Made by a program: the position numbers and the translations under genes
NCBI GenBank assembly: GCA_002396645.1
Contig: DGYI01000009.1
Coordinates: 1 to 33,319, forward strand
Direction of reading: 5' to 3'
From: Firmicutes bacterium UBA5010
Lineage (GTDB): Bacteria > Bacillota > Clostridia > Tissierellales > Sedimentibacteraceae
Length of the DNA: 33,319 nt
In this document: positions 16,288-23,132 of the stretch, piece by piece
Layout of the letters: each line of letters begins with the position of its first letter
How positions within the stretch are numbered: the first letter of the stretch is position 1
Notes under the pieces: generated by a model
What the model was told of the DNA's origin: nothing
The model's input: the letters and a program-made list of their open reading frames with translations, nothing else
The model's database searches: none

Positions 16288-17160
16288 ATGTACAATCTTG
16301 ACGAGATAAAGTTACAGAATCAACAGGATTGCCTAAGTAGAATGTATATGGAAGTCGCCGGAAGTATTTATGAAAATGCCGGAAGAAAAGCGGAAGGAAT
16401 TATACGTGAGGCTGTCAGAAGATATGGAACAGACAGGGGAAATGAATTAAGAGAAAAACATTTAAATAAAGGTATTAAAACAAATTTATTGAGCTTATTC
16501 AGAACAGGCTGTGAATGCAGTGATGACCCAAGACTTCGTAAAAATATAATCGAGCAGAATGAACAGGTCAGACTATGGGAAATATACACCTGCCCAATGG
16601 CAGATATGTGGAATAAAAGCAGCAAGTCAAAGCTTGGAAGCTTTTATTGCGAAGAATATACTCACGCTTTAGTCAATGCATATACAGAGGCAAAAGGGCA
16701 AACAAATTTATCGAATATATTGACCTGTAAAAGAGATAATTTTTGTCGTTTTTCGGTTTACTTCAGACCGGCTAATCTTAGTGAAGAGAAAAAAGAGCTG
16801 TGCTTTGGCAAAAGCTCGGATATAGATATAGAAGCAACGGATTTTAAACAGAATGTAAATACAATGTTTATCAAGCTTTATTATTATCTGCTGGAGGTTT
16901 CCGAAGAAAAGTCAGGAGATGAAGGAGTTTGTGCAGTTGCATTGGGACTCAGAAACCTGGCAAAAAGCACTTATGATGCCATATTAAAACAAGCAGAGCA
17001 TACAAGCAATCAGATTAATGAGGAATTCATAGATAAAAATTTCCCCTTAAAAACAGATAGTTACAAAGAGCCGTTATGGAAAGAATACAGCAGGAATGAT
17101 GCCAAAAAGCTTATGGATATTAATTTCTTGATTCCACTCAGAAAGCAATTAGGCATTTAG
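16288..17160 (+). CDS. L-2-amino-thiazoline-4-carboxylate hydrolase-family protein, copy 1
   Basis: The 290-residue protein belongs by its motifs to the ATC hydrolase family (named for the Pseudomonas enzyme that opens L-2-amino-thiazoline-4-carboxylate during L-cysteine production from ATC). Features shared with its neighbour at 17175 are RRYGxDR near residue 50, LREKH, SLF, the CPMA motif (Cys about 93), YCEE (Cys about 115), CRF (Cys about 144) and RPxNL. These three cysteines and the paired acidic residues are candidates for metal binding or catalysis. No signal peptide is seen. It directly follows the transporter ATPase, so it should act on the imported compound. Most clostridial family members have no proven substrate, so a thiazoline is only a guess. 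Confidence 0.75.
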   Translation: MYNLDEIKLQNQQDCLSRMYMEVAGSIYENAGRKAEGIIREAVRRYGTDRGNELREKHLNKGIKTNLLSLFRTGCECSDDPRLRKNIIEQNEQVRLWEIYTCPMADMWNKSSKSKLGSFYCEEYTHALVNAYTEAKGQTNLSNILTCKRDNFCRFSVYFRPANLSEEKKELCFGKSSDIDIEATDFKQNVNTMFIKLYYYLLEVSEEKSGDEGVCAVALGLRNLAKSTYDAILKQAEHTSNQINEEFIDKNFPLKTDSYKEPLWKEYSRNDAKKLMDINFLIPLRKQLGI

Positions 17161-17174
17161 AAAGGGGTACTAAT

Positions 17175-18074
17175 ATGTATACAGTTGAAGAAAATCAGAT
17201 AATAAACCTTAATGACAGCTACACTCTTATTTATCCTTTTATAGTCCGCAATATTTTAGATGCTTGCGGCGAAAAGGGAGAGGCTGCGGTCAGAGAGGGG
17301 ACAAGAAGATACGGAAAAGACAGAGCTTTAACACTAAGAGAAAAGCATGTAAATATGAATGTTAAAATAAACATGAAAAGCTTATTTTCTGTCGGTGCTG
17401 ACTTACCGTCAGACCCCAGATTTAAAAGAGAATTACAGGAGCTTAACTCACAGGAGAGGGTATCTCACACCCTGCATTGTCCTATGGCAGCTATCTGGCA
17501 GGAATACGGCGCAATGAATATAGGAAGAATATATTGTGAGGAATTTCATTTCGCATGCTATAATGAGTATGCATACGGATATACACAGGTTAATTTATCA
17601 AAAACTCAGACTCAGGTCGGAGATGAATACTGTGCTTTCAATATAGTTTTACGTCCGGAAAACTTGCCGGAAGAACTTAAGCCTGTTTGCTTTGAGGAGT
17701 ATGACCCTAACTATGTAAAAACAGAAATTAATCTGCCTCAGGCATACGGAAAAACCGGATTCGGAACATTGTGGATTAAGCTGTACTATCATCTTTTATG
17801 CACAGCGAGTGAATATTTAGGTGAAGCAGGTGTAAATGCAGTAATAAAAGGACTTGAAGAGGCAGCAAAGGATGCCGCCGACAGGCTTAAAAAATCTGCA
17901 AAAGAGCAGAATTTGATTGTAGACAGAGAGTTTATAGACCTTAATTATCCTCTTGCGCTCAATCCCGATGACGAATCTATGTGGGACACATATAACAAGT
18001 GCAATGCAAAAGAGCTTTTAATAAAACATTTTTATCCTATTTTCCACAGAGAGGCAGGAATACTCAATGACTGA
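17175..18074 (+). CDS. L-2-amino-thiazoline-4-carboxylate hydrolase-family protein, copy 2
   Basis: The 299-residue paralogue of the preceding gene starts 14 bases after it, with AAAGGGG before the ATG. It keeps RRYGKDR, LREKH, SLF, CPMA, YCEE, the third Cys in DEYCAF, and RPENLPEE, but the overall identity to copy 1 is moderate. This is an old tandem duplication rather than a recent copy. Two different subunits of one enzyme, or two enzymes for related substrates, are both possible. Its end overlaps the start of the amidohydrolase gene by eight bases, so those two are translationally coupled. It has no signal peptide. Confidence 0.75.
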   Translation: MYTVEENQIINLNDSYTLIYPFIVRNILDACGEKGEAAVREGTRRYGKDRALTLREKHVNMNVKINMKSLFSVGADLPSDPRFKRELQELNSQERVSHTLHCPMAAIWQEYGAMNIGRIYCEEFHFACYNEYAYGYTQVNLSKTQTQVGDEYCAFNIVLRPENLPEELKPVCFEEYDPNYVKTEINLPQAYGKTGFGTLWIKLYYHLLCTASEYLGEAGVNAVIKGLEEAAKDAADRLKKSAKEQNLIVDREFIDLNYPLALNPDDESMWDTYNKCNAKELLIKHFYPIFHREAGILND

Positions 18075-19674
18075 CAATACCTATTCAATTATTATTGAAA
18101 ACGGAACAATAATAGACGGAAGCGGTAAAGCAAAGTATAAGGCAGATGTCGGAATCACAGACGGAATTATCAAGACAGTAGGAAATTTGCAGGCTGAAAA
18201 AGCAGATATAAGAATAGATGCAGAAGGACTTTTTGTTTGCCCCGGTTTTATAGACTCTCACTGTCATACTGATATCGGATATGCAGCAGAATTTCCGGGA
18301 GTCAGAGGAAAGCTTATGCAGGGAGTAACTACAGATGTATGTGGACTGTGCAGTACAAGCTATGCTCCGGTAGGAGAAGGTCATCTTGAAGAATTTTTAA
18401 AAAGACAGTCAGATGTTCTTGCCGGAATCAGAAAAAGCATGACAGTTGCCGAATATATAGAAGAAACAAATAAAAGAGGAAACAGCACTAATATAGCTAT
18501 GTTTGCAGGCAATGCAAATATAAGAATTCACGGCGTGGGCTACGAGGACAGAGCTCCAAGCGATGAAGAAATGACTAAAATGAAGGAGCTTTTAAAATCT
18601 GCTATGGAGGACGGTGCCTTTGGTCTGTCAAGCGGGCTTACCTATGTGCCTTCACAATTTGCTTCCACAGAAGAACTTATAGAGCTGTGCAAGGTAATCG
18701 CACCTTTTGGAGGAATGTATAATTCTCATATGAGAAATGAAGGCAATGAAGTGATTAAGTCAGTTGCAGAAGTTATAGAAATAGCCGAAAAGAGCGGCTG
18801 TAAGGGACATTGCTCTCACCTTAAGGCGGCAGGGAGTAAAAACCACGGTAAAGTTAAGGAATGCCTCAGACTTATAGATGAGGCAAATCAGCGAGGAGTT
18901 GATGTGAGCTTTGATGTTTACCCATATACTGCCGGCTCTATAAGCTTAAGCGCGGTTCTTCCTCAGTGGATACTGAGTCAGGGCTTCGGTGATGATTTTG
19001 AGGTTCTGAAAGACCTTAAGAATATAAAAAGAATCGAAGAGGATTTAAAAAGAGAAGATTGGGAAAATATAGTTCTTCAATGCGGATATGACAAAATAAA
19101 TATCGGATACGCAGACAATCTTCCTCAATATGAAGGTAAAAGCATAAGTCAGATTGCTAAGGAGTTGAATCTTACAGAACTTGAGGCTATGCTTAAAGTT
19201 ATAATTGACAGCAAAGCACAGGCTACTATAATATATTATATAATTAGTGAAGATGATTTAAGGCTTTTAATGAAAAGTAAGTATTGCTCAATTGGTACAG
19301 ATGCCTTCGCCAGAGATTATGACGGTCCTACAGCAGGCGGAAAACCGCATCCTAGAAACTTCGGAGGTATACCGAGATTTATAAAAAAATACGTACTTGA
19401 TGAGAAACTTATGTCAATAGAAGAAGGCATATATAAAATTACGGGATTACCGGCTAAAATGTTCAAATTGCCGAAAAGAGGATTGATAAAGGAAAATATG
19501 ACAGCAGATATAACAATTATAAATCCTTTGGCACTTGAGGATACATGCACATATATAAATCCTGTGTCTAAACCTAAGGGTATAGACTATGTTATAATAG
19601 ACGGCAAAATTGCGGCTGACGATGGCATATTTAATGATATACGTGCAGGAAAAGCGCTTAAATTAGATAAATAA
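18067..19674 (+). CDS. N-acyl-D-amino-acid deacylase-like amidohydrolase
   Basis: This 535-residue zinc hydrolase of the amidohydrolase superfamily resembles D-aminoacylase, which releases D-amino acids from N-acyl forms. Metal-site motifs are DSHCHTD near residue 65 (HxH), a Cys in TTDVCGLC near 98 at the place of the zinc-binding Cys of D-aminoacylases, NSHMRNEG near 218, CSHLKAAG near 248, and IGTDAFARDYDG near 410. The beta-sandwich domain is formed from the N-terminal (NGTIIDGSG) and C-terminal parts, as in the family. Length is typical. The start is inside the previous gene. Substrate could be an N-acyl-D-amino acid, a D-amino-acid dipeptide or a cyclic ureide; the name indicates family only. 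Confidence 0.85.
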   Translation: MTDNTYSIIIENGTIIDGSGKAKYKADVGITDGIIKTVGNLQAEKADIRIDAEGLFVCPGFIDSHCHTDIGYAAEFPGVRGKLMQGVTTDVCGLCSTSYAPVGEGHLEEFLKRQSDVLAGIRKSMTVAEYIEETNKRGNSTNIAMFAGNANIRIHGVGYEDRAPSDEEMTKMKELLKSAMEDGAFGLSSGLTYVPSQFASTEELIELCKVIAPFGGMYNSHMRNEGNEVIKSVAEVIEIAEKSGCKGHCSHLKAAGSKNHGKVKECLRLIDEANQRGVDVSFDVYPYTAGSISLSAVLPQWILSQGFGDDFEVLKDLKNIKRIEEDLKREDWENIVLQCGYDKINIGYADNLPQYEGKSISQIAKELNLTELEAMLKVIIDSKAQATIIYYIISEDDLRLLMKSKYCSIGTDAFARDYDGPTAGGKPHPRNFGGIPRFIKKYVLDEKLMSIEEGIYKITGLPAKMFKLPKRGLIKENMTADITIINPLALEDTCTYINPVSKPKGIDYVIIDGKIAADDGIFNDIRAGKALKLDK

Positions 19675-19692
19675 AAAAGGTCGGGTAATAAT

Positions 19693-20415
19693 ATGAAAAA
19701 ACCAATCATTGGAATTTTGGGAACTGTTTTAAAGCATAAATCGGGAGATAACGAAATACCTGCAAATTATGTTAATTCAGCCTATTGTAAGGCTGTTGAA
19801 AAAAATGGAGGAATTCCGTTTATCATTCCGTATTTTGAAAACAAAGAAGATGTGCTGGGACTTATTGATAATTGTAACGGCTTGCTGTTTCCTGGAGGAG
19901 AAGATGTCGATACTCATTTATATGGAGAAGAACCTCATGTAAGCGTAGGGAGCATGAACAGAAAACTCGATGAATTTTGGATATACATTGAGAAAGCAGC
20001 AGAACAAAGAAAGCTTCCTATACTGGGTATTTGCAGAGGAATGCAGTTGATTAACGTATCCCGCGGAGGGAGCTTATATCAAGACTTAAGCCAGCTTAAT
20101 CCAAATCATTTATTGCATGGCCAAAGACAGGAAAGAAGTTATTTGATACACAAAATAAAAATTGACAATGAAAGTCTACTTTGCAAAATTTTAGGAACCG
20201 ATGAGATACAGACAAACACATTACACCATCAATGTGTTAAAGAAACAGGAAATGAATTAAAAATTACGGCTTATTCAATTGATGAAATTCCTGAAGCAAT
20301 GGAAAGCAACGACGAAAGAATAGTTCTTGTACAATGGCATCCGGAAGAGCTTACGGAAACAGAGCCGAGAATGAATAAGCTATTTAAAGATTTAATAAAA
20401 AAATCAAGCAAATAA
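19693..20415 (+). CDS. Class I glutamine amidotransferase-like hydrolase (peptidase C26, PuuD-like)
   Basis: The 240-residue enzyme belongs to the gamma-glutamyl-gamma-aminobutyrate hydrolase family. The nucleophile is Cys114 in GICRGMQL, and the His/Glu partners are in QWHPEEL near residue 218. GGEDVDTHLYGEEP (about 68-81) is the family signature. It should hydrolyse gamma-glutamyl amide bonds of small conjugates in the cytoplasm. It is the last gene of the dpp operon, 18 bases after the amidohydrolase gene, and is followed by a strong terminator. It may remove a gamma-glutamyl group from the imported compound. The exact substrate is unknown. Confidence 0.88.
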   Translation: MKKPIIGILGTVLKHKSGDNEIPANYVNSAYCKAVEKNGGIPFIIPYFENKEDVLGLIDNCNGLLFPGGEDVDTHLYGEEPHVSVGSMNRKLDEFWIYIEKAAEQRKLPILGICRGMQLINVSRGGSLYQDLSQLNPNHLLHGQRQERSYLIHKIKIDNESLLCKILGTDEIQTNTLHHQCVKETGNELKITAYSIDEIPEAMESNDERIVLVQWHPEELTETEPRMNKLFKDLIKKSSK

Positions 20416-20451
20416 AATTGTCCCCCCTATGATTCTGAAAAGGTCAATAAT

Positions 20452-20489
20452 AAAAAAATATAGCGTTTTAAAATACGCTATATTTTTTT
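20452..20489. terminator. Bidirectional terminator between convergent genes
   Basis: A 15-bp perfect stem runs from 20452-20466 to 20475-20489 with core ATATAGCGT/ACGCTATAT, an A-run before and a T-run after, so it terminates both the rightward dpp operon and the leftward glycosyltransferase gene. Its right arm overlaps the stop codon of the latter (20488-20490). Confidence 0.9.
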
Positions 20490-21594
20490 ATATCGAGCTT
20501 ACACTAATCATAACATCATCTATTATTGCATCACATGAATATTTGTTATATAACTTTTTCATACTGTTCTGCATAGACAAAGAAACATTTATGTTTTCGA
20601 CTATATACTTTGCATGCTGAACCAATTCTTCTCTGCTGTTTGCAATTATTGCCGCTCCCTTTTTTTCAAAATAAAGAGCATTTTCCTTTTCCTGACCGGG
20701 CATAGGCTTAAACAGTATAAGCGGCAGCTGTACTGCCAATGCCTCACTTAAGGTTATGCCGCCTGATTTAGTTATCATACAGGTAGCTATCTTGTACAGT
20801 TCATGTATTTTTTCCGTAAATCCAAAAACCTTTAAATTTTCAAAATCCAATGAATCCAGCTGATTTTTCAGGGTTTTGTTATTGCCGCATACTACGGCAA
20901 CCTGTATATTTGGATATTTGCACAAATCAATGCATATTTTGTCTAAATCTTTTACAACTCCAAAGGCACCCGCACTTATCAATACAATTTTTTTAGATCT
21001 GTCGAAATTATATTTATCATATAAAAGTGAGGTGTTTTCAAATTCTTCAAAAGCTTCTCTTATAGGGATACCCGTTATAACTGCTTTTTCAATAGGAATA
21101 TTCATTTTTGAAAGCTCTTTTTGTATCTCCTCGGTAGCGACATAAAATTTATCTATTTCTTCGCTTATCCAAAGCTTGTGAATATAAAAATCTGTAACAA
21201 TAGTAAAAACCGGTATATCTTCTCTCATGCTGCTTTTAATTTTGTCTGTAGCCAGTATAGGAAAAGTATTAATAATTACATCCGGTTTTATGTCACTGAC
21301 TATTTTCCTTAATTGCTTATATCCGAAATTTCTGTAAATGTCCATGATTTTTTTATCTACAAGTTTTTCTACTCCGTAAAATAAAAAAGAGTAAGCATAA
21401 CCGTAATTATAGCTTTTCAAATAAGCCTGCTTTATAGTTTCGGTTATAAATGGATGTGCTTCGGTAAAAATATCTATAACATATACGTTGTTAAATCCTT
21501 TATTAACAAATGCATTTTTAAGTGCCGCCGCAACCGTTTTGTGACCGTTTCCGAAAGGTGCGGTAGTAATTAAAACATTTATTTGTTTATCCAT
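20488..21594 (-). CDS. Diacylglycerol glycosyltransferase-type (MGDG synthase family) enzyme
   Basis: The 368-residue protein is a GT28-type glycosyltransferase like UgtP, which adds glucose to diacylglycerol for glycolipid and lipoteichoic-acid anchors at the membrane. The N-terminal acceptor domain has TTAPFGNGHKTVAAAL (the conserved GxGH) and the C-terminal donor domain has MITKSGGITLSEALA and PLILFKPMPGQEKENA, both typical. An in-frame TTG lies at 21600 but is only three bases from GGAGG, whereas ATG at 21594 has a nine-base spacing, so I choose the ATG. It is a single leftward gene. Lipid head group and sugar cannot be read from sequence. Confidence 0.87.
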   Translation of the reverse strand: MDKQINVLITTAPFGNGHKTVAAALKNAFVNKGFNNVYVIDIFTEAHPFITETIKQAYLKSYNYGYAYSFLFYGVEKLVDKKIMDIYRNFGYKQLRKIVSDIKPDVIINTFPILATDKIKSSMREDIPVFTIVTDFYIHKLWISEEIDKFYVATEEIQKELSKMNIPIEKAVITGIPIREAFEEFENTSLLYDKYNFDRSKKIVLISAGAFGVVKDLDKICIDLCKYPNIQVAVVCGNNKTLKNQLDSLDFENLKVFGFTEKIHELYKIATCMITKSGGITLSEALAVQLPLILFKPMPGQEKENALYFEKKGAAIIANSREELVQHAKYIVENINVSLSMQNSMKKLYNKYSCDAIIDDVMISVSSI

Positions 21595-21732
21595 GTCCAA
21601 TGCCCTCCGTTTAATTTAGCATTTTATATAAATAAAAATAATAATTTTTTTCATATTGGATATGATAGCTTTACAGGTAATATTAGTCTAATATAAATTT
21701 ACGGGTTTAATGGCTATTATTTACCTATAAAA

Positions 21733-21744
21733 ATGAGCGCTCAT
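21733..21744. promoter_or_regulatory. 12-bp palindrome, possible TetR-type operator
   Basis: ATGAGCGCTCAT is a perfect palindrome with a GC core inside very AT-rich DNA, 140 bases upstream of the leftward glycosyltransferase start. This kind of symmetric site is common for TetR-family repressors. No TetR gene is in the window. Confidence 0.35.
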
Positions 21745-21860
21745 AATTTTTATATAATAAGCAACAGACGTAATTGCTTATGTATACCTATATTATAATA
21801 AAAAAATAAGATTCTAAGCATATTATAATATATATTTGGCAAATAAAAAAGTTAAAATTT

Positions 21861-21898
21861 CATTAAATTTTTAAAACTAAAATTTAATGTACATTAAA
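21861..21898. promoter_or_regulatory. Overlapping palindromes upstream of the glycyl radical operon
   Basis: CATTAAATTTT (21861-21871) is the reverse complement of AAAATTTAATG (21879-21889). The second arm also forms part of TTTAATGTACATTAAA (21883-21898), a perfect 16-bp palindrome. Two symmetric sites sharing one arm suggest cooperative or alternative binding by a dimeric regulator. No regulator gene lies next to it. Confidence 0.4.
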
Positions 21899-22010
21899 GA
21901 TGAAATTCTTGCGATAATAATTGCATAGGTATAATTCCATATTCTTCACAAAGCTACAAAATTCCATAAAAAATTGTTGTTGATTCTTCTATAAATAGCA
22001 AATAAATTGT

Positions 22011-22038
22011 TTGAATAAAATAGATAAGGTGATATAAT
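22011..22038 (+). promoter_or_regulatory. Promoter of the glycyl radical operon
   Basis: TTGAAT (22011-22016) and TATAAT (22033-22038) are separated by 16 bases, a good sigma-A promoter. The start of transcription would be near 22045. It is 80 bases before the activase start codon. Confidence 0.6.
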
Positions 22039-22040
22039 TT

Positions 22041-22070
22041 AATTGTATAAACCATAAGGTTGATACAATT
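22041..22070 (+). repeat. Leader hairpin at the transcription start
   Basis: AATTGTAT (22041-22048) pairs with ATACAATT (22063-22070), and AACC/GGTT (22050-22053, 22058-22061) continues the stem inside around the loop ATAA. It coincides with the predicted start of the transcript, so it may be an operator or a 5' stem protecting the mRNA. Confidence 0.45.
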
Positions 22071-22117
22071 ATTTTAATTTTACGGACAAACTGCCGAATA
22101 ATTTAATGGAGATATAT

Positions 22118-23038
22118 ATGAAATCCGCGGTAATATTTAATATACAAAGATTCTCTTTACATGACGGACCAGGCATACGAACAACGGTATTTTTTAAAGG
22201 TTGTCCTTTAAAATGCAGATGGTGTCATAATCCGGAGGGCTTAAAAAATAAAATTGAAATTTTATATAATAAAGATAAATGCAGCTTATGCGGTGAGTGC
22301 GTTATAAGATGTCCTCAATCTGCCGTGAATATAATTGATGAAGCGGTAGTTACTGATACGGAGAGATGCTGCTTTTGCAGTGAATGCACGTATTATTGTA
22401 TAAATGAAGCCAGAGAAATTGCGGGAAAAGAGTACGGTGTTGATGAATTGATGAAGATTATTTTAAAAGACAGGGTATTCTATGAAGAATCAGGCGGAGG
22501 CGTGACATTATCTGGCGGAGAGCCTGTAATGCAGATCGATTTTGTGGAAGAACTTCTGAAAAGACTTAAGGCTGAAAATATACACACAGCAGTAGATACA
22601 AGCGGAATTATGCCATTTGAATACTATGAACGAATATATAAATACACAGACCTGTTTTTATACGACATAAAACTTATTGACGAAAAAAAGCACAAAATTT
22701 TTACCGGGCTTTCCAATGATATAATTATAGAAAATTTAAAAAAACTGTCTGATTTAAACAGTAAGACAGCAGTATGCGAAAATATAAATTTAAGACTTCC
22801 CATAATTGAAGGGGTCAATGCGGATAATGAGCATATTGATAAGCTGATAAATTTAATTAAGGACTTAGGAATCAAAAATATTAATTTATTGCTATATCAT
22901 AATATATCTGAACATAAATACAAAAAGCTTAATATGGAATACAATGGATTAGAAATGAGTGTACCATCTGATGAAAAAATGAAAAGCTTTAAGCTTAAAC
23001 TTGAAAATGAGGGGTATATAGTAAAAATCGGCGGATAA
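22118..23038 (+). CDS. Glycyl-radical-enzyme activating protein (radical SAM)
   Basis: This enzyme uses S-adenosylmethionine to place the glycyl radical on its partner, here the glycyl radical enzyme 94 bases downstream. From the ATG at 22118 it has 306 residues. The radical SAM cluster is Cys29, Cys33 and Cys36 in GCPLKCRWCHNPEG. Two inserted 4Fe-4S ferredoxin motifs follow: CSLCGECVIRCP (about 53-64) and CCFCSECTYYC (about 84-94). Next come GGGVTLSGGEP, a conserved SAM-binding GGE motif, and DTSG. An ATG at 22106 is in frame but has no ribosome binding site, whereas TGGAG precedes the one at 22118. This form with a ferredoxin insert is typical of activases for dehydratase-type glycyl radical enzymes rather than of PflA. 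Confidence 0.93.
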   Translation: MKSAVIFNIQRFSLHDGPGIRTTVFFKGCPLKCRWCHNPEGLKNKIEILYNKDKCSLCGECVIRCPQSAVNIIDEAVVTDTERCCFCSECTYYCINEAREIAGKEYGVDELMKIILKDRVFYEESGGGVTLSGGEPVMQIDFVEELLKRLKAENIHTAVDTSGIMPFEYYERIYKYTDLFLYDIKLIDEKKHKIFTGLSNDIIIENLKKLSDLNSKTAVCENINLRLPIIEGVNADNEHIDKLINLIKDLGIKNINLLLYHNISEHKYKKLNMEYNGLEMSVPSDEKMKSFKLKLENEGYIVKIGG

Positions 23039-23132
23039 TAAAAAATAATATAAACGATTAAAGATATTTTTATGGATATCTTATTATATATTTTAAATAA
23101 TTATAAATTGTTTAGACTATGGAGGGCGTAAA

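Larger units (their letters stand above)
21595..22117. other. Divergent intergenic region with several palindromes
   Basis: No gene is supported in these 523 AT-rich bases. They contain a perfect 12-bp palindrome ATGAGCGCTCAT (21733-21744), an 11-bp inverted repeat (21861-21871 with 21879-21889), an overlapping 16-bp perfect palindrome TTTAATGTACATTAAA (21883-21898), a TATAAT at 21930-21935, and a promoter and leader hairpin at 22011-22070. Most likely these regulate the glycyl radical operon. Confidence 0.5.

Noticed and set aside
20429..20620. Rightward 63-residue frame after the dpp operon
   Set aside because: It overlaps the terminator stem and the end of the glycosyltransferase gene and is a mirror frame of coding DNA.
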